Source of the DNA: Gnetum montanum
Taxonomy: Eukaryota > Streptophyta > Gnetopsida > Gnetales > Gnetaceae
Reading direction: 5' to 3'
Length of the DNA stretch: 25,597 bases
Assembly (NCBI GenBank): GCA_015680685.1
Contig: MNCI01002869.1
Coordinates: 1 to 25,597, forward strand
Shown here: piece by piece, positions 10,701-19,427 of the stretch
How positions within the stretch are numbered: the first letter of the stretch is position 1
How the letters are laid out: the number at the start of each line of letters is the position of its first letter
The notes under the pieces: generated by a model
What the model was told of the DNA's origin: nothing
What the model saw: only the letters and a program-made list of their open reading frames with translations
Databases searched by the model: none
Program-made: the position numbers and the translations under genes

Positions 10701-11952
10701 AAAGTCCAGAGAAAATTCAAGGCGGAGAAACGGAACAGTTAACGGAGAAGACCACTGAAACTGAACCGTTAGACGACCAGGATGCTATCAACCAAGTGTT
10801 TAGTAGCTTCCTTAAAGGTGATTTGGATTTGGGCAATCCCCCAGAGGGTGATAAGGATCATGGTACGTTTTCACTTTTAGTTCGTTTTTATTTGTTGAAT
10901 CAGTTATTGCTTCAACGGTCTTTTATTTTCGTATTTTTATGCTTTTCAGACAAAGGTAGTGAGACCAGGATGGTACGGTTGGACGTACCCATGAAGATGG
11001 TTCCCCCTGAGAGGACCNNNNNNNNNNNNNNNNNNNNNNNNNNNNNNNNNNNNNNNNNNNNNNNNNNNNNNNNNNNNNNNNNNNNNNNNNNNNNNNNNNN
11101 NNNNNNNNNNNNNNNNNNNNNNNNNNNNNNNNNNNNNNNNNNNNNNNNAAAGGAAAAGGAAGTCTCCGAATTGTCAGAGGAACGTGACAATTTAAAGGCT
11201 CGGTATGAGTTCACCGCTGCCAGACTAAGTGGAGATCGCTCCTGGCGGACGTCCGAGGTCACATACACTAGGTATTGGAACTTACTGAATCATCATGCAT
11301 CGCTGACTCGGAGGATGGCGGAACGCAAAGCTCAAATTGATCTCCTAAACCTTAAGTATCAATATTGGAAGGCGTTTACTTCTAAGGTTCGTAAGTGGGG
11401 TCAGGACGAGAAGAATCACAAACATTACTACAAGAAGTTGCTAAAAGAGGTGTCCATCGAAAAGCGCCAACTAGAAATGTTTGTGGAGGGTTTGGGTTTG
11501 CACTCTGCGTTTGATACATTTGCTCAAAACACAACTATAGAAATGGAATCACCTACAAGGGTGATAACTACTACTTCTGGGGAGGTGTCGGTGGGTGAAT
11601 TCCCTCTGAAACATCCTACCTGGTCGACGGTCGACAAAGGCAAGGCTTTGGCAGATATTGACTTAGGCCTGGATGGGACAGATTGGGCCAGTGTTTCAGA
11701 GGAAGAAATCCTTCGCCGGCTTGAATTCGGTCTAGGGGGGTCCCCTATGGTAAGCGTTTTATTCTTATGAAGTTGGTTCATTGAATAATGTTTTTAAAAT
11801 TTTCACATCCGCTTATTTTTATGTTGGTTGTTTGTTTTTGGCGTTTTCAGAATGAAGGTGGTGATGATGCCCAAGAGGCTGGCCCCAGTGGAGCAGGGGC
11901 CCCTGACACTGGTGGCTCTAAAGGAGATGATCCTCCTGTCCTGGACGCTTAG
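7766..11952 (+). CDS. Intact seven-exon gene of unknown function, antisense inside the inner element
   Basis: Exons: 7766-7896, 8610-9059, 9138-9400, 9490-10530, 10632-10862, 10950-11749, 11851-11952. Every junction is GT-AG and the phases agree (2, 2, 1, 1, 1, 0), giving 1005 residues to the stop at 11950-11952. An N gap (11018-11148) of nominal length lies in exon 6, so that frame is assumed. No domain is identified with confidence. Residues about 194-628 (exons 3-4) form the part conserved in the decayed relative at 23.7-25.3 kb. A Lys/Arg-rich patch ends exon 4 (TARRAKRVIKE, KLKLKR), possibly a nuclear signal. Exon 5 is Glu-rich, exon 6 is charged and coiled-coil-like, and exon 7 is a Gly/Asp tail. 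The core (WIKGVKVVFHLSP, then MRTILETGMWYNW) faintly recalls plant transposon-associated proteins of the Transposase_32 kind, which is a guess. It lies opposite to gag-pol, between protease and RT. The start was chosen as the first ATG behind the TATA box that splices in frame. Confidence 0.8.
7897..8609 (+). repeat. Intron 1 of the antisense gene, loaded with GCGTATACGC motifs
   Basis: This 713-nt intron begins GTAGGC and ends TTGCAG. It contains a dozen or so GCGTATACGC-like sites (for example near 8246, 8338, 8438, 8494 and 8513). It also holds a tandem duplication with a 116-bp period (8140-8255 and 8256-8371). The other introns of the gene are about 78 to 101 nt long and lack these motifs. 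Confidence 0.75.
8140..8371. repeat. 116-bp tandem duplication within intron 1
   Basis: The marker GGGCGTGCGCGACT starts at 8140 and 8256, and GGGCGTG recurs at 8372. The two units differ at only a handful of positions, and each contains two GCGTA palindromes. Confidence 0.85.
11018..11148. other. Assembly gap (131 N)
   Basis: A run of N in exon 6 of the antisense gene. The true length and reading-frame continuity across it cannot be judged from the sequence. Confidence 0.98.
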
Positions 11953-12207
11953 TGTTTTTAGTGTTTTTTGGGTTTTTTGACTGATTCAAATTGATACAGG
12001 AATTGTAACTTGGAAATGTTGAGAAAAACATGACCAATTGGTTCTTAAAATTGTATAACGTTGCATGAATGAATATTTTTTGTTGATTTTCAATTTTATT
12101 GCGCACACGACACGATGTTAAGATGTTTTTGGATTTGCTTTTTTGTTTAAATGTAATGCACTTGAAATAATGATAAATGGTACGTAAAAAGGGAGACAGG
12201 GCATGCG
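11953..12207 (+). terminator. 3' untranslated region and probable polyadenylation region of the antisense gene
   Basis: After the stop come T-rich runs (11953-11980). AATGAATATTTTTTG at about 12066-12080 and AAATAATGATAAATGG near 12165-12180 look like loose plant polyadenylation elements. No canonical AATAAA is present. Hairpin array C begins just beyond. Confidence 0.4.
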
Positions 12208-12209
12208 CT

Positions 12210-12496
12210 AGTTTAAGGTCATTTCGGGCCTGATTTGCACTAGTTTAAAGCCATTTTGGGCCACCATGCGTAGTTTAAGGCCATTTCGGGCCCCATTGTA
12301 AACGAGCAATATTTTGGATAAAGCGGGTAAGTTTCTTGGTGGACCGACCATTTCTGATCGTGGCTAGTTTTATGTCATTGCAGACATGATAGTTTAATGT
12401 CTTTCCGGACAAAGGGTGTTGTTTATTAATCTTCTTGGCTCTATTATAGTTTAATGTCATTTCAGACTGTACGTAGTTTAACATCGTTTCGAATGG
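12210..12496 (+). repeat. Hairpin array C at the right edge of the cassette
   Basis: Seven units share the 21-nt plan. The first three have GGCC-type arms (GGTC/GGCC at 12217-12220/12227-12230, AGCC/GGCC, and GGCC/GGCC at 12279-12282/12289-12292). The next have TGTC/GACA arms (12373-12376/12383-12386, extendable to ATGTC/GACAT, and 12398-12401/12408-12411). Then come TGTC/GACT with three pairs, and CATC/AATG. Loops include ATTTCG, ATTGCA, TTTCCG and ATTTCA. Confidence 0.8.
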
Positions 12497-12505
12497 AGAG
12501 TAGTT

Positions 12506-13270
12506 TTATTTTAATTGTTTTTTTATTTTCTTTATTTTTATGTCAGGGGGTGTATTAGCCGATACGATTTTGTATTCTGCGTTTCCTTCGCTGATCACGT
12601 TGAATGGCAATTCAGTCCAGGAGATGTCCGTTAGAATGTTTTCGGTATCGGTATTTTCAGGTGCTTCGGTGTCCGTCGTTGTTTCTGTGTTGATTTCTTC
12701 ATGAGGTGATGTGTGTAGAGTATTGGATGCGGGTGTTTCAGTTTTAGAAGACTCTTGTCCCGTGTTCGAAATTTTAACGCCCACCAGTTGTGATTTTTTT
12801 GTGTCATTTTGGCTAGGCTTGTCGAGTTCAACCTCGGAGCCTTAGTCCATGTCTATGTGTGACGAAATGATGGGAGTGGCCACTTCCCCATGTATGACGA
12901 TTTCACCACCCTCATAGGGTAGGTGAATCTCTTGATGTATAGGGGACAAAACAGCTCTCAGTTGGGCCAACCAGGGTCTTCCTAATATTAGGTTGAACCC
13001 TGGCATCTCATCGACAACTAGGAAGTCAGCGAATGTGGGGAACTAGTCTCCTGCTATGAAATCTAAGGTTATCGTGCCTTTGACCAGTACACATGACCCA
13101 CTGAATGACCTCAAACATGTTGTTGTGGTTGGTTTAATTAAGTCGGTAAGCCCCAGTTGTTCAATGATGGGCTATGGTATGACGTTTGTGGCCGCCCCAT
13201 CATCTATGTGGACTCTATGTATTTTGAATTGGTTTATATGTATTGTTATGAACATGGGGACTGTTGTTAT
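12506..13270 (-). pseudogene. Retropepsin (protease) region of the inner element (inactivated)
   Basis: The aspartic protease matures the Gag-Pol polyprotein. On the - strand VHIDDGAATNVIP (active-site Asp at 13202-13204, a DSGA-like motif) is followed by FNLILGRPWLAQ (about 12960-12990), the usual C-terminal retropepsin landmark. Stops interrupt the frame at 13169-13171, near 13043 and near 12845. The frame is the same as gag, so gag and protease form one continuous polyprotein frame. A charged Thr/Glu/Lys-rich tail runs to 12506 and ends at hairpin array C. The pol frame beyond the cassette is in a different register. Confidence 0.85.
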
Positions 13271-16200
13271 TTCCCCTGTGTTCTTGTCCACTTTGATGTT
13301 GTCATCCTGGAAGCTCAAGGGTTTCAGAATGACCCCGTGAGATGAGTACATGATAGCATGAATGGCAGGTTCGCTCGGAGGCAAATCCTTGTTGACCGAT
13401 ATGGACATTAGCATGCGTACGAGAGCTTCCCGATGAGTTTGGGATGTTAAAACCAAGTCATACAAGCTTAAAGAAGTGTTCTTTTGATTCAACGCTTGGG
13501 TGACTTGCGTCAAGGCCGTTGCGAAATCCCTGCTGTTAGGAATGCTCTTGTCAGCAATGACTGGGTCCATTGGGCCCAATAGCTTTATTTCGTGTTTTGG
13601 TGGCCTATCATTCTTGCTCTGTGCTATAGTTTTAGATGGTTCATATTGTTTTGACGGTTCACCCTGATTTCCTGAGTTTGGTTGATTGTTGGTTAGCGAC
13701 ATGGGTATGGAATTAAGTGGAGTGGGTTTAGATGGTCCCAGGGCCAACCGTTGGCGCTCTTTCTCCAAGCGTTCACGCGTAAGCCTATCAGCTAAGCATT
13801 CTCGCGTGTGGCGTGGAGGTGGAGCTGGTCTTAGAGCCTCAGATTGCCTTGGGATGCGCACCACATATGGAGGCGGACGGGATTACGATTGATCAGTGGG
13901 AGGCGTTTGAGCCGAAGGCTGGTCGAGGATCCTAATGACGTAGGGGTGAGGTTTGCCCTGCGCCTGTGTGGTGGAGGTTTGACAATTGTTAGGACTTTCG
14001 GGTGTCCTAACGATGTACGGAGTCGGTTTCAGTGGAGGTTGGGCCTCCACTGTTGCAACGACTGGTGGTACTCGGACTAAGAAAGGAGCAGGCCGAGTGT
14101 GAGGGGTTAGTGGCTTTGAGGATGTAGGTACGGCTGAAGGTATATGGATGACATAGGGCTGCTGTGGGGCGCGTGGTGGTTGAGATGTGGGGGCGAACAC
14201 AGCGGGAGGGACCTGCACTATGAATGGCCTATTAGGTGTTTCCTGTTTATGTTGGAGGTAGATGGTGTTGATGTTACGTGCCTCAGAATCATCATTGAAA
14301 TAGATCGTGCTAATCACGTACGGGGCTTCTTTGGTGTTCAGGGGATCCTTATACACCCCCATAGCCTAATTCTGCAATTGGACCGGGTTAGCCTCATCAA
14401 AAGTGATTTGGCCGTCATCGATCATCCGCTGGATATCCTGCTTCAGGGTGAAGCAGTAATCCGTTCCGTGCCCGTTGCGTTGATGGTAATCGCAGAAACG
14501 AGCCATCCTAAAGCCTTTGGGTATGGGCGGCTCATCTGGCGTTGCTAAGCTTGGGTTCTGTACGAGTTGGCAGAACCGATCATGTCTTTGGATGGCCGCC
14601 GGGGATAACTGTTTATGTTTCATCAGCCCAACTTTCAGGAGCTGATCAAAGAGCTGGGACAGTTTCATCGGCAGAGGCATGTATTGAGAGGGTTCTTTCC
14701 TCTTGAAATTGCACGTATGGTTTGTTGGGTTCTGTGATGATGATGACTCCGGGGCTGTTGTGGGAGTGGGTTTATAGTAGTTAGTAGGGGTTGCGGGTGA
14801 TTTTTATTGGTGTGTGATGTTCGTTTGTTGGGCTCCTGCTATCGCTGCTATAGTTGTCTTGGCCTTCTCTTTATCCTTTTTAGTATGTTGATTTTTGAAG
14901 GCCAAGTATGCCGGGTCATGGCTATTCTGAGCCGCTTCCTCTATGTTCTTGATCTGCACAAATGCCTGGTTAAGATCGCATGCGTTAAGGTAATATAATT
15001 TGGACTTGAATAAATCGTTGACAGCCCCCTTCAGGATTGTAAGTAGATAAGTTTGGGAGATTGGTTTGTGTAGCTCGTTTAAAGCTGCACTCCATCTCTG
15101 AATAAACTTCTGTACAGGTTCAAGCGGTGCTTGCTTGACCTATATGAGGCTATCCAGCATGGCCTTGGGTTTCAAGTTGTACTTGAACCGGGTCACAAAC
15201 TGGCATAAAAGATCCTCCAAGGAGAAGATAGAGTTCCTGGGCAGGGCCCGGTACCAGTCGAGTGCCCTTCCCGCGAGGGACATGGGGAACATTCTTAGAA
15301 TAGCATGAGGCCATGTCTGAAGCAACGCACATTCTAATCTAAATGTTATCAAATGGGCATTGGGATCCGTCTCCCCATTATATTTGGTCAACGTCGATAA
15401 GGAGATGCCTTTGGGTAAGGTCAAAGGTGGGACAGAGGAGCTGATGGGGTCGTCATTGTAGAAATCTACTACTTTCAACTCCCCGTCAACGGTTGTTTTA
15501 AGGCGCATTACCTCGTCAGTAAGTTCTTGCATTAATTTCTTGGCATCCACCCAGTCTTGGGCGCTTGGTGACGCAGCAGCTTGAGGCTGTGGTATATTAT
15601 ACAAGTTAGATTATTGTATGGTGGGCTGAAAGGCCAAAAGCTGCGCGGGTGGTGGTTGTGCTTGTGGAAAGGTTACGATGGGCTGCACTAAGGATGGCAC
15701 GTTGTATGGGAAATGTTGTTGTTGCTGTGGTTGGGACTGTACCTGGGGAACATGGACTGGTGGAATGGTATGGTATGACACGTGGGTGTGAGAGGGTTGG
15801 TATGACGGGGCACCCATCGGTGGCCATTGCACAATCACATTATGCGAAGGGGCTCCTTGTTGGGTTACGGCCATCGAGGGGCCTGCGCATGCTGGAATGT
15901 GCAGGATGTAATGAGCAGATGTGGATGCCGGTATTACGTGTGGCATCCCTATCACTCGGGGTGGGAGCGTCACCCCCACGCTAGCGTGAGGGGGCGGTGC
16001 TTGCGAGGACGAACCTGCAGCTGCAGCAGGGATGATTGTGAGAGGAAAAGTGTTAGGTTGGGAATCGCTAGGGAGAGGAATATGCACTAGCGCTGCTGTT
16101 TCAGGTGGTGGTGCTTGAGCCTAGGTGAACCTAAGATGCTGTAGGGGCAGGATTTCCCCTGTGTCTGGATGAAAAATGGGGTTAGCCTGGGCTTGCGGGC

Positions 16201-16651
16201 TAAGAGTGTCGTAGGAGTCCTCATGCTCGGATTGAGCGGCAAAGTCATCCTCCTCTTTTGGTTGGAGTTCTAGCGCATACCGATCCAACGTGCAGCTCCT
16301 TTGCAGGAGGAGTTGTGTGACGAGCTCCGAATACTACTCCGGAACTGGGATTACATCATATGGGGAAGGGGTGAACTCGTGTCCTCCCTTGTAAAAGAGT
16401 TCAAACTGCCTCTTTACTTCCATTTCAGCTCGGTCAATAGCTAGGCCAGCTTGTATTTTAATACATATGAAATTATACTGGTCTTGGGTGATGATGTTGG
16501 AGGCTGGATCTCTCCCCTGCAACCTTAGTCACCGGCGGGGCCCCGTTGTGGGTTGCACCGCCGGGTGCTGTGCGACAGGCTGTTGGATGGCTGTGATGTC
16601 CATGGTGGTGGTGGTTTGAGTAGTGACAGGGTTGTTGTTTGCAGGGTTCAT
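13271..16651 (-). pseudogene. gag of the inner Tat-type element (inactivated)
   Basis: Gag forms the virus-like particle of the element. The frame starts at an ATG (16649-16651, MNPANNN) and stays in one register to protease. It contains about eight in-frame stops, for example near 16526, 16331, 15608, 15137, 14363 and 13880. A long Pro/Gln/Ala/Ser-rich N-terminal region is followed by the Gag core (SLSTLTKYNGETDPNAHL, then LAGRALDWYRALP, about 15140-15480) and a zinc-knuckle-like CDYHQRNGHGTDYC (about 14455-14500). Next comes a second Pro-rich stretch with a repeated PYVIRI-type phrase (13870-14250). Many stops fit C-to-T change of Gln or Arg codons. Confidence 0.85.
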
Positions 16652-17187
16652 GATGCTGTGTCATGGATATAAATCGGTCTGGAGATACGAAGTTAATGTG
16701 TTATGTAGCGTGCAGTGTATACGCTTTAATTGACAGCGTATGGTGACGGCGTATACAGCGTATATGGTCAGCGTAGACGCTGGGGAGCGTATACAGCCTA
16801 AGAAGGATCACAGCATAAAATAGGACAGCGTAAACTAGGTAAGCGTAAGACAGGAGAGCATGTCACAGCGTAAAAAAGAAGCTGGCGTAAAACAGGTCAC
16901 AGCGTAAAGCAGTTGAGCATAAAACAAGAGCTGGCGTATAACAGGAGAGCGTACAATAGGTCGTAGCATCAAATAGGAGCTAGCGTAAAAGAAAGCAGCG
17001 TAGAAGTTTCTGAGCAGAGTTTTAAGGGCGTAAACAATGTACAACGTCAACGCTAAACAGTTGCAAGTTGGGTTTTTAGACCAGGCCGCGTAGATGCTGA
17101 AGGGTTTCAGTAGGCAGCGGTTTGCAGTTGGCGGCATAAACGCTTGACAGTGTAAACGCTGGGGATTTGCAGGTAATGGTTTTAGGA
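16652..17187. repeat. Leader between primer-binding site and gag, GCGTAAA-rich repeats
   Basis: No gene is seen. The + strand carries many half-site motifs such as AGCGTAAAACAGG and CTGGCGTAAAAC (16820-17010) together with a few full GCGTATAC and GCGTAGACGC sites (16705-16790). Spacing is roughly 20 bases and irregular. In the element's orientation this is the untranslated leader, where an RNA packaging signal would be expected. Confidence 0.65.
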
Positions 17188-17189
17188 GG

Positions 17190-17206
17190 CCCTCCTTCTA
17201 GCGCCA
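17190..17206 (-). other. Primer-binding site of the inner element
   Basis: On the - strand TGGCGCTAGAAGGAGGG begins five bases inside the right LTR. TGGCGC-type starts are usual for plant Ty3/gypsy elements. I cannot assign the tRNA with certainty. Its position identifies the right LTR as the 5' LTR and fixes the element's orientation. Confidence 0.75.
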
Positions 17207-17808
17207 ATTTCTGTACCGCTTGAAATCGTCGGTTTCCAGCTAGAAGGAAAACAGAGACCGTGGGATCGCAGGACTAGAACAGAAGACCCTGCCTTCGCCT
17301 GAGGGCGAGTTGGAATGCACAAAGGTAGAGTACCTTGGGTGGTCCGCATGCGGATCAGACAAGGATTTCCCCGTGCGTACGCAAAGTGCTATACGCTGGG
17401 TTATGCGTAAACGATGTAGCGAGTGTAAACAAAGCGTAAACGGCGTAAAACAAATGCGAACAAAGCGTGAGCATAAACGAGCGTGAACAGAATGTGTGGA
17501 CCAAGTTGACGTAAAACTGTAAAATGTAAACAATCTTATGCAACAAATGTAAACAATGGTATTACAGAGTCAAAGTACAGTGCACCGGTCTAACGCAGTC
17601 GTGAGTAAACACAAGGCGGACGAAAAGCCCCGGCGTATGCAGGAATGACTCGGTTGGTTCGCAAGATAGGTTGAGCGTAGAGACTGTGTATACGGCATAC
17701 AGGGCTCTCTAGCGTAAGAGGGTTTCAGCTCTTATGCATAGTGTAAATGTTTTCTGGTGTGCTCCGTGATTTTTTTGCCAACCTCCTCGGTGGAGTGGAA
17801 AATGAGGG

Positions 17809-17816
17809 TTTATATA
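17809..17816 (-). promoter_or_regulatory. TATA box in the right LTR (element promoter)
   Basis: Reads TATATAAA on the - strand, identical to the site at 1657-1664. It should direct transcription leftwards through gag-pol. Confidence 0.6.
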
Positions 17817-17898
17817 CAGGTTGTTACGCTAGACTTGGGTTAGGCGACATGTGGTGCGTTGACCGGGTGCATCCACTTTACAAATGTACAAAATGTTA

Positions 17899-18333
17899 CA
17901 TCTGCCAGGCGTATACGCTGCATCAGGTCGGCGTATACGCTGAGCGTATACGCTAGGTGTGCTGGGCGTGTGTAAACTTGGAGATGCTGTACTGGTCATA
18001 TACGCTGGTGAATGCTGGGCGTATACGCTGAAGGATGCCCACTTGCTTCAATCCTTGCTCTTTGGTGTTGTCTTTATGCTGTCATTAAGACTTCATCGTC
18101 GGGCGTGTGCATCTGTGGCGTCGAGCATACAGGTGAGACGTGTACACTGGGCATGCGAGTTGAATGTCTACACTAGGCGTATACGCTGGGAATTCGAGCG
18201 TCTACGCTGGTGGGCGTATACGCTGTGGGTTCGAGCATCTACGCTGGCGGGCGTATACGCTGTGGGTTCGAGCGTCTATGCTGGGGATGTACTTGAGCGT
18301 AGACGCCGGGCATATACGCTGGCACCACATACT
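17899..18333. repeat. Cluster of GCGTATACGC palindromes in U3 of the right LTR
   Basis: Perfect palindromes start at 17909, 17931, 17944, 18019, 18177, 18214 and 18251, seven against five in the left LTR, with many one-base variants between them. Confidence 0.85.
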
Positions 18334-18436
18334 TAGTAAAAATGAAGCTTTTTGACCTCCAAAGTTGCAATGTGTGAGGCCAACTGTAGCCATGGTTATC
18401 TGGGGTCCCAGGGATCAGCTTTTGTTGGGGAACCAT

Positions 18437-18441
18437 GTAGG
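18437..18441. other. Right target-site duplication of the inner element
   Basis: GTAGG, against GAAGG at 1055-1059. The outer gag frame resumes at 18442. Confidence 0.55.
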
Positions 18442-19381
18442 CATCATAGACATCATGAGAGAGATGATCATGAGGAACCCCTACTTGCAACTCAGAGTAT
18501 GTTAGACATTACAAAGGTAATTAGAATACCTACAAGGCACCAAAAAGATGGCTGGATCAAGAGACTAGACATGAATAATATCCCACGATTTGAGGGGGGA
18601 TATAATGCTGATCTGCAAAATTACTTACAGGAATTCCATGATGCTTGTGCCTTGAAAAATATTGAAAATGAGTGGTAGAAGTTAAAGTTGTTCCTTAGGA
18701 CACTCATAAAAGAAGCAGAGAGTTGGTACCGGTCCTTAGAACTGGAAACTATTAGGAGGTGGAGTACAATGCTAGAATTGTTTAAAAATAAATACCAAAC
18801 ATACTCCATAGTATCCAACTTGCGGAAACAAATCCAAGGATGGAAGTAGGGTAATCATGAACCCTTGGATGATGCCATGGGCCGATATTATGCATTGTTA
18901 CATCATTGCCCAGGCCATGGTTATGCACAAAGGGATCAACTACGCCACCTCGTAGATGGGCTAAGACACGAAACTAGGAGAACCCTTGGGACATACGCCC
19001 AAGGGAGATTATCTGAACTTAGATCCCATGAAGTTCATAGATTATTGGAGTAAGTAGCTAAAGAATAAGGGGAGCTATGGAAAAGAGAAAGCATAGAAGA
19101 GTATGACCATGATCCTTCCCTTCAAAAGAGAAGAGTGAGATTCTGCGATGAGGAGGATGAGTCACCACTCGAAGATTTGGTGAATAGAAAAACCTTACCG
19201 CATTAAAAACTAACAATGGAAGTATCGGCCAAGGTAGACAAAATATGGAGCTCCTTAGATAGTAAAATTGAAACTATCCTAAACATCATAGAGGAGTCTA
19301 AGGAGGAATGAAGTAGTGACCATGATAAGAAAAAGCGGAGAGATTCAGACCATGCACGTAATAAGGATAAGGGAAAATGAC
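18442..19381 (+). pseudogene. gag, C-terminal part, of the outer Athila-like element
   Basis: The frame continues that of 244-1059 once the inner element and one duplication copy are removed. It contains a retrotransposon Gag core: ESWYRSLELETIRRWSTM and FKNKYQTYS (18715-18805), then LDDAMGRYYALLHHCPGHG and LRHLVDGLRHETRRTL (18860-18990), and a charged tail. In-frame stops occur near 18676, 18847, 19051, 19066, 19204 and 19309. It would build the particle shell, but it is dead here. The clean frame across the insertion shows the inner element landed in this gag without deleting sequence. Confidence 0.8.
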
Positions 19382-19427
19382 TATTGCCAATGAGGTTGTG
19401 GATTCAGATATGAACAATAACAGTGTA

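Larger units (their letters stand above)
17212..18435 (-). repeat. Right LTR (5' LTR) of the inner Tat-type element
   Basis: Direct repeat of 1060-2321, beginning TGTACCGC and ending in CA. It is slightly shorter (1224 versus 1262 bp), partly because the palindrome cluster differs in copy number. It contains a TATA box on the - strand at 17809-17816. Confidence 0.88.

Noticed and set aside
11918-12784. Minus-strand open frames in the 3' region of the antisense gene
   Set aside because: Those below 12500 are short and A/T-driven. The one at 12506-12784 is the tail of the protease frame and is annotated there.
15649-16090. Plus-strand open frames of 87-111 codons
   Set aside because: Shadows of the Pro/Gln-rich gag on the minus strand, kept open by low-complexity composition.
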